64,000 bases of DNA from Ectopseudomonas mendocina (GCF_016008875.1 NZ_JADTQG010000023.1:1-64000); one strand, 5' to 3'; numbered from the stretch's first letter, positions 8,325 to 17,358 are shown. Notes: generated by a model not told the origin, from the letters alone. A program made the numbers and translations.

Positions 8325-9602
8325 ATGGCCCAGTTGCGCCGGGTCGCCATCGTAGGCGGCAACCGTATTCCGTTCTCCCGTTCCAACACCGTCTACGCCA
8401 GGGCGAGCAACCAGGAGATGCTGACCAGCGCCCTCGAAGGCCTGGTGGAGCGCTTCAACCTGCACGGCGAACGCCTCGGCGAGGTGGTGGCCGGTGCAGT
8501 GCTCAAGCATTCGCGAGATTTCAACCTGACTCGCGAGTGTGTGCTGGGCTCGCGCCTGGCGCCGGAAACCCCGGCCTACGACCTGCAGCAGGCCTGCGGT
8601 ACGGGCCTGGAAGCGGCGATCCTGGTGGCCAACAAGATCGCCCTCGGGCAGATCGACTGCGGCATCGCCGGCGGCGTCGACACCACCTCCGACGCGCCTA
8701 TCGGCGTCAACGAGGGGCTGCGGCAGATTCTGCTGGAAGCCAACCGGGCCAAGAGCACCGGTGACAAGGTCAAGAGCCTGCTGAAGATTCGCCCGCGCCA
8801 CCTGGCGCCGCACATCCCGCGCAACGGCGAGCCGCGCACCGGGCTGTCGATGGGCGAGCACTGCGAACTGATGGCGCAGCGCTGGGCGATCCCGCGCGAC
8901 GAGCAGGATCAGCTGGCGCTGGCCAGCCACCAGAAGCTGGCCGCGGCCTACGCCGAAGGCTGGCAGGACGACCTGATGACGCCGTTTCTCGGCCTGACTC
9001 GCGACCAGAACCTGCGCCCGGACATCAGCGCCGAGAAGCTCGCCTCTCTCAAGCCGTGCTTCGAGCGCGGCCCGCGGGGCACGCTGACCCCGGCCAATTC
9101 CACGCCGCTGACCGATGGCGCCTCGGTGGTGCTGCTGGCCAGCGAGGAGTGGGCCCAGGCCCGTGGTCTGCCCGTACTGGCCTACCTGCGCGATGGAGAG
9201 GCGGCGGCGGTGGATTTCGTTCAGGGCAAGGAAGGTCTGCTGATGGCGCCGGTCTACGCGGTGCCGCGTCTGCTCGCGCGCAACGGCCTGAGCCTGCAGG
9301 ACTTCGACTACTACGAGATTCACGAAGCCTTCGCGGCCCAGGTGCTGTGCACGCTCAAGGCCTGGGAAGATGCCGACTATTGCAAGGAGCGTCTGGGCCT
9401 GGACGCGCCGCTGGGTTCCATCGACCGCAGCAAGATGAACGTCAAGGGCAGTTCGCTGGCCGCCGGCCATCCATTCGCGGCCACGGGCGGGCGTATCGTC
9501 GCCAACCTGGCCAAGCTGTTGTCGGTGGCCGGAGAGGGGCGCGGCCTGATCTCCATTTGCGCCGCGGGCGGTCAGGGTGTGACCGCGATCCTCGAACGGT
9601 AA
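8325..9602 (+). CDS. Thiolase, acetyl-CoA C-acetyltransferase (FadI-like)
   Basis: This 425-residue thiolase has the nucleophilic Cys in QQACGTGLEA (near residue 92), IHEAFAAQVL, GHPFAATGGR (near 380) and the second Cys in ICAAGGQG (near 411). It interconverts 3-ketoacyl-CoA plus CoA with acetyl-CoA plus acyl-CoA. ATG at 8325 has an ideal aaggagt site 5 nt upstream; the frame extends to 8163 but this part is not thiolase-like. Length and sequence fit the long FadI branch rather than the 390-residue PhaA/AtoB branch. Confidence 0.88.
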   Translation: MAQLRRVAIVGGNRIPFSRSNTVYARASNQEMLTSALEGLVERFNLHGERLGEVVAGAVLKHSRDFNLTRECVLGSRLAPETPAYDLQQACGTGLEAAILVANKIALGQIDCGIAGGVDTTSDAPIGVNEGLRQILLEANRAKSTGDKVKSLLKIRPRHLAPHIPRNGEPRTGLSMGEHCELMAQRWAIPRDEQDQLALASHQKLAAAYAEGWQDDLMTPFLGLTRDQNLRPDISAEKLASLKPCFERGPRGTLTPANSTPLTDGASVVLLASEEWAQARGLPVLAYLRDGEAAAVDFVQGKEGLLMAPVYAVPRLLARNGLSLQDFDYYEIHEAFAAQVLCTLKAWEDADYCKERLGLDAPLGSIDRSKMNVKGSSLAAGHPFAATGGRIVANLAKLLSVAGEGRGLISICAAGGQGVTAILER

Positions 9603-9661
9603 TCCAATACGGGTGAGCGCAAGTCATCGCGTTCACTCGATGTAAGCAACTCCGTGATTCT

Positions 9662-9697
9662 GGCGGCCCGCTTAGCGCGTGGCCGCCCTTTTTTTGT
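9662..9697 (+). terminator. Rho-independent terminator after the thiolase gene
   Basis: ggcggcc at 9662-9668 pairs with ggccgcc at 9681-9687, followed by a run of seven T. The stem ends transcription about 60 nt after the thiolase stop. Confidence 0.85.
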
Positions 9698-9818
9698 CCT
9701 CTATTCTTGTAGCCACCGGTGATGTGAGCGCGACAGCATGCCGCGCTGCGGTGGCCTGTCGCGCGGCAAATCACCACAGCGCTTGCAGTGTCTTTAGCGG
9801 CTAGTCTTTTAGTGCGCA

Positions 9819-9832
9819 TTGATCTAGATCAA
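9819..9832. promoter_or_regulatory. ANR/FNR box upstream of cioA
   Basis: TTGATctagATCAA is a full match to the FNR/ANR consensus TTGAT-N4-ATCAA, 145 nt before the cioA start. In P. aeruginosa ANR represses the cyanide-insensitive oxidase when oxygen is low; that role here is inferred from the family. Confidence 0.85.
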
Positions 9833-9976
9833 TGCGCCATTTCACGTTTTGCTCAGTAGCCTTTTGGCTGCAGTTCACTTCAATAAGAACAATTTCAGCT
9901 CGTTTGACTCCAAGACTGGAGTCTATGGATCGGCTTTGCGTGCTGGGGCCGAAATAACCCTGAATGAGGATGTGAC

Positions 9977-11419
9977 ATGTTCGGCCTAGAGGCGCTCGAT
10001 CTCGCCCGAGTCCAGTTTGCCTTCACCATTTCCTTCCACATCGTCTTCCCGGCCATCACCATCGGCCTGGCCAGCTACCTGGCGGTGCTCGAAGGTCTGT
10101 GGTTGAAGACCAGTAATACGCTGTACCGCGATCTCTACCACTTCTGGTCGAAGATCTTCGCAGTCAACTTCGGCATGGGCGTGGTCTCCGGCCTCGTCAT
10201 GGCCTATCAGTTCGGCACCAACTGGAGCGCCTTCTCCGACTTCGCCGGTGCGGTCACCGGGCCGCTGCTGACCTACGAGGTGCTGACCGCGTTCTTCCTC
10301 GAGGCGGGCTTCCTCGGCGTCATGCTGTTCGGCTGGAATCGCGTCGGGCCGGGCCTGCACTTCTTCTCCACGGTGATGGTGGCCATCGGCACGCTGATTT
10401 CCACCTTCTGGATCCTCGCTTCCAACAGCTGGATGCACACCCCGCAGGGCTTCGAGATCGTCGACGGCCGGGTGATTCCGGTGGACTGGTTCGCCGTGGT
10501 GTTCAACCCGTCGTTTCCCTATCGCCTGACGCACATGGCCACCGCGGCTTTCCTCGCCACCGCCTTCTTCGTCGGTGCTTCGGCAGCCTGGCACCTGCTG
10601 CGCGGCCGCGACAACCCGGCGATCCGCAAGATGCTGTCGATGGCGCTGTGGATGGCGCTGCTGGTGGCGCCGGTGCAAGCCGTCATCGGTGACCTGCACG
10701 GCCTCAACACGCTCAAGTACCAGCCGGCGAAGATCGCCGCCATCGAGGGCCACTGGGAGAACGTCGGCGACGAACCGACCCCGCTGATCCTCTTCGGCTG
10801 GCCGGACATGGAACGTGAGGAAACCCGCTTCAAGGTGGAGATCCCCGCGCTCGGCAGCCTGATCCTGACCCACAGCCTGGACAAGCAGGTGCCGGCGCTG
10901 AAGGACTTCCCGCCGGAAGACCGCGCCAACTCCACCATCGTCTTTTGGACCTTCCGCATCATGGTCGCCATGGGCCTGATGATGATCTTCACCGGCCTGT
11001 GGGGCACCTGGCTGCGCCGTGGTGATCGGCTTTACACGTGCCGGCCGTTCCTGCACCTGGCGGTGTGGATGGGGCCGAGCGGTGTGATTGCCATTCTCGC
11101 CGGCTGGTATACCACCGAGATCGGTCGTCAGCCGTGGGTCGTCCATGGCCTGATGCGCACCGCCGACGCCTCCTCCGGCCATAGCGCGACCCAATTGGGC
11201 TTTACCCTGGCGTTGTTCGTGGTGGTCTATTTCGCCCTGTTCGGTGCCGGCATCAGCTACGTGATGCGCCTGGTGCGCAAGGGACCGCAGCTCGACGAGG
11301 GGGATGAAGCCCCTCAAGAAGGCGGGCCTGGCAAGCCTCGTACTCCGGCGCGGCCGTTGTCGGCAGCCGATGAGGGTACGCAAGACGGTGAGTCCGACAC
11401 GCTGCCGGAAAGGAGTTGA
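9977..11419 (+). CDS. cioA: Cyanide-insensitive terminal oxidase subunit I (bd-type)
   Basis: A 480-residue CydA-family quinol oxidase subunit of the inner membrane. Haem ligand His21 lies in FTISFHIVFPA; GWYTTEIGRQPW near residue 375 is the family signature, and about nine hydrophobic helices are present. The quinol-binding loop is short, as in the CIO group rather than E. coli CydA. With CioB it oxidises ubiquinol with oxygen and tolerates cyanide. The C-terminal tail after about residue 440 is polar and Pro/Gly/Glu-rich. The cioB start lies 2 nt past the stop. The upstream ANR box points to oxygen control. Confidence 0.95.
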   Translation: MFGLEALDLARVQFAFTISFHIVFPAITIGLASYLAVLEGLWLKTSNTLYRDLYHFWSKIFAVNFGMGVVSGLVMAYQFGTNWSAFSDFAGAVTGPLLTYEVLTAFFLEAGFLGVMLFGWNRVGPGLHFFSTVMVAIGTLISTFWILASNSWMHTPQGFEIVDGRVIPVDWFAVVFNPSFPYRLTHMATAAFLATAFFVGASAAWHLLRGRDNPAIRKMLSMALWMALLVAPVQAVIGDLHGLNTLKYQPAKIAAIEGHWENVGDEPTPLILFGWPDMEREETRFKVEIPALGSLILTHSLDKQVPALKDFPPEDRANSTIVFWTFRIMVAMGLMMIFTGLWGTWLRRGDRLYTCRPFLHLAVWMGPSGVIAILAGWYTTEIGRQPWVVHGLMRTADASSGHSATQLGFTLALFVVVYFALFGAGISYVMRLVRKGPQLDEGDEAPQEGGPGKPRTPARPLSAADEGTQDGESDTLPERS

Positions 11420-11421
11420 AC

Positions 11422-12429
11422 ATGGGTATCGATCTTTCGCTGATCTGGGCAGTGATCATCGCCTTCGGGGTGATGATGTACGTGGTGATGGACGGCTTCG
11501 ATCTGGGCATCGGCATCCTCTTTCCCTTCGTCAGGAACGAGGGCGAGCGCAACGTGATGATGAACACCGTGGCACCGGTATGGGATGGCAACGAAACCTG
11601 GCTGGTGCTCGGTGGCGCCGGCCTGTTCGGCGCCTTCCCACTGGCCTACTCGGTGGTGCTGAGCGCCCTCTACCTGCCACTGATCCTGATGCTGCTGGGG
11701 CTGATCTTCCGCGGCGTGGCCTTCGAGTTCCGCTTCAAGGCCAAGGCCGAGAAACGCCATCTGTGGGACAAGGCCTTCATCGGCGGCTCGCTGACCGCCA
11801 CCTTCTGCCAGGGCGTGGCGTTGGGGGCCTACATCGACGGCTTCGAGGTGGTCGACCGGACCTTTGCCGGTGGCGCCTTCGACTGGCTGACTCCGTTCTC
11901 GGTGTTCTGCGGCCTGGCGCTGATCGTGGCCTACGCGCTGCTTGGCTGCACCTGGCTGATCATGAAGACCGAAGGCCGCCTGCAGCAGCAGATGCACGAC
12001 ATGGCGCGACCGCTGGTGTTTGTGGTGCTGGCGGTGACCGGCATCGTCAGCCTGTGGACGCCGCTGGAGCATCCGGCGATCGCCGAGCGCTGGTTCAGCC
12101 TGCCCAACCTGTTCTGGTTCATGCCGGTGCCGGTGCTGGTGCTGCTGTGCACCTACGCGCTGCTGCGGGCGGTGGCCGACAACCGCAACTACTCGCCGTT
12201 CCTGCTCACCCTGGTGCTGATCTTCCTCGGCTACAGCGGCCTGGGCATCAGCCTGTGGCCGAACGTGATCCCGCCATCGATCAGCATCTGGGAGGCTGCC
12301 GCACCGCCGCAGAGCCAGGGCTTCATGCTGGTCGGCGCGTTGCTCATCATCCCCTTCATCCTGATGTACACCGCGTGGAGCTATTACGTGTTCCGCGGCA
12401 AGGTGACCCAGGACGACGGCTATCATTGA
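11422..12429 (+). CDS. cioB: Cyanide-insensitive terminal oxidase subunit II
   Basis: The 335-residue CydB-family protein has eight or nine membrane helices and family motifs VMDGFDLGIGILFPF, WDGNETWLVLGG and FCQGVALGAYIDG. It forms the oxidase with CioA. ATG at 11422 has aaaggag at 11409-11415; TTG at 11416 would overlap cioA but is less likely. After the stop, a 190-bp segment with a repeat relic separates it from the small DUF2474 gene. Confidence 0.95.
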   Translation: MGIDLSLIWAVIIAFGVMMYVVMDGFDLGIGILFPFVRNEGERNVMMNTVAPVWDGNETWLVLGGAGLFGAFPLAYSVVLSALYLPLILMLLGLIFRGVAFEFRFKAKAEKRHLWDKAFIGGSLTATFCQGVALGAYIDGFEVVDRTFAGGAFDWLTPFSVFCGLALIVAYALLGCTWLIMKTEGRLQQQMHDMARPLVFVVLAVTGIVSLWTPLEHPAIAERWFSLPNLFWFMPVPVLVLLCTYALLRAVADNRNYSPFLLTLVLIFLGYSGLGISLWPNVIPPSISIWEAAAPPQSQGFMLVGALLIIPFILMYTAWSYYVFRGKVTQDDGYH

Positions 12430-12619
12430 GAGCCTGCCCAAAGCCTGCTGCGCGTCGCCCCTGCGGCGTAAAGCAGGCTCGGCCAGCTCATTTACAGCTC
12501 GTCAAATCGAGCGCGACTCCGGCCGATCCTCGCCTGCTCTGATTAGCCGGAGGTCGTTACTTAGGTTCTGCCTCGCATGGCTCTAGCGCGAGGCGTTGAA
12601 TCCGTTCGAAGGAGGCGAT
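12430..12619. repeat. Relic of the MITE-like element between cioB and the DUF2474 gene
   Basis: At 12487-12525 the sequence matches 41521-41559, inside the MITE-like element, at 35 of 39 bases (ctcatttacagctcgtcaaa versus ctcacttacagctcgtaaag and onward). No terminal repeat is visible here, so this is a decayed or partial copy. It separates the small gene from cioB by 190 nt. Confidence 0.6.
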
Positions 12620-12769
12620 ATGACCAAGGTCGAGCAAGAGAAGAAACCCTTGTTGCAGCGTCTGGGTTGGCTGGTGCTGATCTGGACGGCCAGCGTGCTG
12701 ACTCTGGGCGCGGTGGCCTGGCTGCTGCGCCAGTTCATGAGCGCGGCGGGGCTCGGTACGCCGGGTTGA
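12620..12769 (+). CDS. DUF2474 small membrane protein of the CIO operon
   Basis: This 49-residue protein (MTKVEQEKKPLLQRLGWL and onward) has a short basic N-terminus and one membrane helix, about residues 16-37, with WLVLIWTASVLTLGAVAWLLR, the pattern of DUF2474. Genes of this family follow cioB in Pseudomonas, and the protein is probably a small oxidase subunit similar in role to CydX. Its Shine-Dalgarno ggaggcg at 12611-12617 is strong. The role is inferred from position. Confidence 0.82.
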   Translation: MTKVEQEKKPLLQRLGWLVLIWTASVLTLGAVAWLLRQFMSAAGLGTPG

Positions 12770-12830
12770 CCCTTCCGGCCCGCCGGGGCGGGCCGACCGT
12801 ATGTTGTATTGCTGCGATCGCCTGTCGGAT

Positions 12831-12849
12831 ATGTTTGAAAATCATTTCC
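12831..12849. promoter_or_regulatory. Candidate Fur box before the ECF sigma gene
   Basis: atgtttgaaaatcatttcc agrees with the 19-bp Fur consensus at 11 positions, including the core TGA-AATCATT. It lies about 45 nt upstream of the sigma gene, and iron control is usual for FecI-type genes. Confidence 0.45.
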
Positions 12850-12893
12850 AACTGTAATATTTTCTCGGCCTTTTCCGGCACCGAGTAGCGTTC

Positions 12894-13394
12894 GTGTCCC
12901 TGCCTGTCGATCCCCAGCCGCCCGAAGAGCTGTTCCGGCGCCATTCCTCGGAGCTGTTGCGTTTCTTCACCCGGCAGACACGCTGCAGCGAACTCGCTGC
13001 CGACCTGCGCCAGGAAACCTGGCTGCGCCTGCAAGGGCGCCGTACCGAGGAGATCGGCAACGTGCGCGCCTTTCTCTACCGTATCGCCCGCAACCTGCTC
13101 ATCGACCACCACCGCCAGCAGCAGGCTCGCCCGCAACTGGCGCCGCTCGACGAGGCGCTGGAAAGTGAACTCCCCGAACCCGAACGCGCCACCGAGAACA
13201 GCCGCCGCCTGGCTCGTCTGCAGACGCTGATGCACGAGCTACCCGAGCATCTGCGCCAGGCGTTGTTGTGGAATCGCCTGGACGGCCTCACGCAGCGTGA
13301 GATCGGCGAGCGCCTTGGCGTCTCGGAAAGTATGGCCGGACGCTATATCCTCAAGGCCCTCGAATATTGCCAGGAACGCACGGATGACAACTGA
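12894..13394 (+). CDS. FecI-like ECF sigma factor
   Basis: A 166-residue ECF sigma factor. Region 2 covers about residues 10-75, with LAADLRQETWLRLQ and NVRAFLYRIARNLLIDHHR; region 4 covers about 105-160, with LPEHLRQALLWNRLDGLTQREIGERLGVSESMAGRYI. It is of the iron-starvation type that directs transcription of a TonB transducer gene after a surface signal. The start is GTG at 12894; no in-frame ATG with a better site exists. It overlaps fecR by 11 nt, so the two are coupled. Confidence 0.92.
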   Translation: MSLPVDPQPPEELFRRHSSELLRFFTRQTRCSELAADLRQETWLRLQGRRTEEIGNVRAFLYRIARNLLIDHHRQQQARPQLAPLDEALESELPEPERATENSRRLARLQTLMHELPEHLRQALLWNRLDGLTQREIGERLGVSESMAGRYILKALEYCQERTDDN

Positions 13395-14304
13395 GGCGGA
13401 TTTGCGCAGCCAGGCCCGGGAGTGGCTGGTGCTGCTGAACTCCGGGCGGGCCAGCGCGGCTGATCGCGCGGCAGCCGAGCGCTGGCGCCATGCCAATGCC
13501 GAGCACGCCAGCGCCCTGGCAGAAGTGGAACGCCTGTGGACGCTGCTCGGCCAGGTCGAGCGCCCGCCTGCCGTGGTGCAGGCTATGCCGCGTCGTGCAC
13601 GGCGCTGGCCGCTGCCCCTGGCCACCGCAGCGTGCCTGCTGCTGGCTCTGTGGCTGGCGCCGCCCGGCTGGCATGCCGACGTGCGTACCGAGGCCGGCGA
13701 GGTCCGTGAGGTGACGCTGGACGATGGCTCGCGGCTGCAGCTCAACGGCGCCACCGCCCTGGACTGGGACGCCAACGCCGACGGCCTGCGCCGCGTGCGC
13801 CTGTACCGCGGCCAGGTGGATTTCCAGGTGGCCGCCGATGCGGCGCATCCCTTCGTGATCGAGGCCGGCGAGGCGCGCATCCGCGTCACCGGCACTCGCT
13901 TCGACGTCAACCTGCTGGGTGATCAGGTGCTGCTCGCCGTCACCGAGGGGCACGTTCAGGTCAGCGATGCCGGCGGCAGCGAGCGGGCCGTGCAGGCCGG
14001 CGAGCAGATCGCCTGGCAGGGCGGGCGCCTGCAGTCCCTGGAGCCGCTGGACCGCGCTCGGGCATTGGCCTGGCAGCGTGGCCGCCTGGTGTTCCGCGAT
14101 CGCCCGCTGCCCGAAGTGTTCGAGGAGCTACAGCGCCAGCAGTCGCAGCAGGTGCTGTTCCTCGACGCGCAGGCGCGTGCGCTGAAGGTGACCGGGGTGT
14201 TCGCCCTGGACGATCCGCAGGCGGTTCTGCACGCCATCGAGACCGCCCTGCCGGTCAAGCTGACCAGGCTGCCGGGCGTCCTGCTGGTGTCGTCGCGCAA
14301 CTGA
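13384..14304 (+). CDS. FecR-like anti-sigma / sigma regulator
   Basis: The 306-residue protein has an N-terminal cytoplasmic DUF4880 domain (AREWLVLLNSGRASAADRAAAERWR), a membrane helix near residues 75-92 (LATAACLLLALWLAP) and a periplasmic FecR domain: RTEAGEVREVTLDDGSRLQLN, RLYRGQVDFQVA, FVIEAGEARIRVTGTRFDV. It receives the signal from the receptor STN domain and controls the sigma factor. ATG at 13384 overlaps the sigma gene; an upstream in-frame start at 13297 lies inside sigma region 4 and is rejected. Confidence 0.92.
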   Translation: MTTEADLRSQAREWLVLLNSGRASAADRAAAERWRHANAEHASALAEVERLWTLLGQVERPPAVVQAMPRRARRWPLPLATAACLLLALWLAPPGWHADVRTEAGEVREVTLDDGSRLQLNGATALDWDANADGLRRVRLYRGQVDFQVAADAAHPFVIEAGEARIRVTGTRFDVNLLGDQVLLAVTEGHVQVSDAGGSERAVQAGEQIAWQGGRLQSLEPLDRARALAWQRGRLVFRDRPLPEVFEELQRQQSQQVLFLDAQARALKVTGVFALDDPQAVLHAIETALPVKLTRLPGVLLVSSRN

Positions 14305-14889
14305 TGAGCTGGGCGAGGATCGGACCGTTCGGGCTGCAGCAGAAAAACTCGCGGACAAGTCCGCTCCCACAGGAGAAGCGGCGCTGCTGAATTGTGGGAG
14401 CGGACTTGTCCGCGAACTGAGCGCAAGCGAACGGCCATCGCCAAGTCAATCCGTAGCCTGGATGCAATCCGGGGAACAATTCGCGCAACCACCCCGGATT
14501 TCATCCGAGCCACACATCTGAATTCGTGGGAGCGGACTTGTCCGCGAACTGAGCGCAAGCGAACGTCCATCACCAGGTCAATCCGTAGCCCGGATGCAAT
14601 CCGGGGAACAGTTGCGCTACCCCCCTGGATGTCATCCGGGCCACATATCTGAATTCGTGGGAGCGGACTTGTCCGCGAACTGAGCGCAAGCGAACGGCCA
14701 TCGCCAGGTCAATCCGTAGCCCGGATGCAATCCGGGGAACAATTCGCGCTACCGCCCCGGATTTCATCCGGGGCCTATCTTCGCAAAAAATATCGCGCTC
14801 CAGGTTCAGGAATGCGAATTGCCTTCGTCTTCTGTTTCTGCAAATGCGACTTCTTCGCATGAATAGCCAGCAGAGCACAGGACACCCGC
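14305..14889. repeat. Tandem array of three ~131-bp units built from two REP types
   Basis: These 585 bases hold no gene. A lone REP in reverse orientation is at 14349-14370. Then three direct copies start at 14394, 14527 and 14657, each with GTGGGAGCGGACTTGTCCGCGA, a common actgagcgcaagcgaac stretch, and a CGTAGCCCGGATGCAATCCGGGG palindrome with its partner ccccggatttcatccg. Periods are 133 and 130 bp. From 14785 to the receptor ATG the sequence is unique and should hold the receptor promoter. Confidence 0.9.
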
Positions 14890-17292
14890 ATGCGTTCGTT
14901 TCCCTTCCTCCCGACGTTGATCGCGCTTTCCCTTGGTCTTGCCGCCGCGCAGGTACAGGCCGTCGAACTCGAGATTCCGGCCCAGCCCCTGGACTCGGCG
15001 CTCACCGATTTCGCCGAGCAGGCCGGCATCCGCCTGCTGTACGACGCCAGCCTGACCCGTGGCGTTGGCGGCAGCAGCGCGTTGAAGGGCGACTACTCCG
15101 TCAGTGACGGGTTGCAGCAGCTGCTACAGGGCAGCGGCCTGACTTTCAGCATCGGCGCCGATGGCACCGTTACGCTGATCCCGCGCCCCGCGGATGACGA
15201 CGTGTTGGAGCTGGGTGCCACTACCGTCAGTGGCCAGGCCGACGGCCGCCGCGACCTGCCGAGTGAGTACGCCGGTGGCCAGGTGGCGCGCGGCGCCAAT
15301 ATCGGTTTGCTAGGCAACCAGGACATGCAGGACGTGCCCTTCGCCTTTTCCAGCTACACCAGCGAACTGATCGAGACGCGCCAGGCGCGGACCCTGGCCG
15401 ACGTGCTGGCCAGCGATCCGGGTGTGCGCCAGTCCTACGGTTTCGGCAACTTCTCCCAGGTCTTCGTCGTGCGCGGCTTTCAGCTGTTCAGCGACGATAT
15501 CGCCTTCAATGGCCTGTACGGCATCCTGCCCCGGCAGATCATCTCCACCGAGTCGGTCGAGCGGGTCGAGGTGTTCAAGGGCGCCAATGCCTTTCTCAAT
15601 GGCGTGTCGCCCAGTGGCAGCGGCGTCGGCGGGGCGATTAATGTGGTGTCCAAACGCGCCGAGGATACCCCGACGCGCAGTTTCACCCTGGATTACGCCA
15701 ACGATAGCCGGGTAGGCGGGCACCTGGATCTCGGCCAGCGTTTCGGCGAGGACAACCGCTTCGGTGTACGGGTTAACCTGGCGCAGCGTGAGGGCGAGAC
15801 GGGCATCGATGACGAACACTCGCGCTTCGGCCTGGCGAGCATGGCGCTGGACTACCGTGGTGAGCGCCTGCGCCTGGCGGCGGATCTGGGCTACCAGAAG
15901 CAGCGTGTGAACGAAGGCCGGTCCGTGGTGTACCTGACCACCACTGGCGCGACCTCCACCCTCAACGGCAAGGTGCCCTCGGCGCCGGACTCCAGTCACA
16001 ACTACGCGCAGCCCTGGAGCTGGTCGCAGCTGGAAGATACCTACGGCATGTTCAGCGCCGAATATGACCTGTCGCCGTCCTGGACGGCCTACCTCATCGG
16101 TGGCGGCAAGTACACGCGGGAGAATGGTGTATACGCCTCCAGCTACGTGTACGGTGCCGATGGCGCGGCGCGCATCGGTCGCCTGTATTCGCCGCTGGAT
16201 CAGGAAACCCTGAGCGTGGCCACCGGCCTACGTGGCGAGCTGCTGACCGGGCCGGTCAGCCACAAGCTCAACCTGGCAGCCAACGGCATCTGGCAGGAAA
16301 AGCGCAATGCCTTCGAGTCCACCGCTGTTGGCAATCGTGGCTACGGCAACCTCTACGAGGGCCTGCCCGTACCGGTGCCCGCGGCCAGCCCGCCTTCCGG
16401 CGACCTGCACGATCCGGATACCACTGCCAAGGTGCAGAACAAAAGCCTGGCCGTGTCCGATACCCTGGGCTTCTACGATGATCGTGTGCTGCTGACCCTG
16501 GGCGTTCGGCGCCAGACCATCGGTGCCGATGCCTGGAGCGCAGCCAATGGCAGCCGTACCTCCAACTACCAGGAGAGCATCACCACACCGGCCTACGGCC
16601 TGGTGATCAAGCCCTTCGAGTACCTGTCGCTCTATGCCAACCGCGTGGAATCGCTGCAGCAGGGCCCAACCGCGCCCAATGCCGCGAACAACCGCGGGAC
16701 GATGTTCGCGCCATATCGCTCCAAGCAGACCGAGCTCGGGGTGAAGCTGGACTGGGGGCGCTTTGGCGGCAACCTGAGCGTCTTTCGCATCGAGCAGCCA
16801 CAGGGCGTGATCGATGGCAACGGCAACTACGGCGTGGATGCCGAGCAGCGCAACCGCGGCGTCGAGCTGAGCCTGTTCGGTGAGCCGCTCAGCGGCCTGC
16901 GTCTGCTGGGCGGAGCAACCTGGACGGAGGCGGAGCTGCGCGGCACCGCTGGTGGTGCCAATGATGGCAACCAGGCCGTCGGGGTGCCCGAGTTCCAGTT
17001 CAACGTCGCGGCCGACTGGGACGTGCCGGGCGTGCCCGGTCTGAGCCTCAATGGCCTGTTACTGCGCACCGGTGGCCAGTTCGTCGACGCCGGCAACGAC
17101 TACAGCATTCCCGCCTGGACCCGCGTCGACCTGGGCGCACGCTACAAAACGCGCCTGGACGAGCGCGCGGTGACCTTCAACGCGGTACTGGAAAACGTCG
17201 CCGACGAGAACTACTGGGCGTCGGCCAACGGCGGCTACCTGACCCAGGGCGCGCCGCGCACCTTCAAGGTGTCGGCGACGGTCGATTTCTGA
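14890..17292 (+). CDS. TonB-dependent siderophore receptor with signalling (STN) domain
   Basis: An 800-residue outer-membrane receptor. A signal peptide ends near residue 24 (AQVQA). An STN domain at about 28-95 (FAEQAGIRLLYDASL, DGLQQLLQGSGLTFS) passes the signal to FecR. The plug follows, with VVRGFQLFSDDIAFNG and VEVFKGANAFLNG, and the 22-strand barrel ends in the terminal Phe (VSATVDF). This is a ferric siderophore transducer; the siderophore cannot be told from sequence. The sigma and anti-sigma genes lie 585 bp upstream, beyond the REP array. Confidence 0.92.
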   Translation: MRSFPFLPTLIALSLGLAAAQVQAVELEIPAQPLDSALTDFAEQAGIRLLYDASLTRGVGGSSALKGDYSVSDGLQQLLQGSGLTFSIGADGTVTLIPRPADDDVLELGATTVSGQADGRRDLPSEYAGGQVARGANIGLLGNQDMQDVPFAFSSYTSELIETRQARTLADVLASDPGVRQSYGFGNFSQVFVVRGFQLFSDDIAFNGLYGILPRQIISTESVERVEVFKGANAFLNGVSPSGSGVGGAINVVSKRAEDTPTRSFTLDYANDSRVGGHLDLGQRFGEDNRFGVRVNLAQREGETGIDDEHSRFGLASMALDYRGERLRLAADLGYQKQRVNEGRSVVYLTTTGATSTLNGKVPSAPDSSHNYAQPWSWSQLEDTYGMFSAEYDLSPSWTAYLIGGGKYTRENGVYASSYVYGADGAARIGRLYSPLDQETLSVATGLRGELLTGPVSHKLNLAANGIWQEKRNAFESTAVGNRGYGNLYEGLPVPVPAASPPSGDLHDPDTTAKVQNKSLAVSDTLGFYDDRVLLTLGVRRQTIGADAWSAANGSRTSNYQESITTPAYGLVIKPFEYLSLYANRVESLQQGPTAPNAANNRGTMFAPYRSKQTELGVKLDWGRFGGNLSVFRIEQPQGVIDGNGNYGVDAEQRNRGVELSLFGEPLSGLRLLGGATWTEAELRGTAGGANDGNQAVGVPEFQFNVAADWDVPGVPGLSLNGLLLRTGGQFVDAGNDYSIPAWTRVDLGARYKTRLDERAVTFNAVLENVADENYWASANGGYLTQGAPRTFKVSATVDF

Positions 17293-17328
17293 GACGCCTG
17301 CCGCCGCGCATAAGCTGCCTGTGTTCGC

Positions 17329-17358
17329 CCGGCGGTTGATCCCGCCGGACGATTGTTT
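17329..17358 (+). terminator. Possible terminator after the receptor gene
   Basis: ccggcgg at 17329-17335 pairs with ccgccgg at 17342-17348, followed by a short T-rich tract (attgtttt). The T-run is weak, so it may be inefficient. Confidence 0.45.

Noticed and set aside
9986..11383. A 465-codon open frame opposite cioA
   Set aside because: Antisense to a clear oxidase gene; composition is His/Gly/Gln-rich as expected for a shadow frame.
14392..14652. Open frames within the REP array
   Set aside because: They translate repeat units (recurrent WERTCPRTERKRT) and have no conserved features.
14349..14780. A CRISPR-like array
   Set aside because: Units are about 131 bp and contiguous, with no short repeats and unique spacers, and no cas gene is near.
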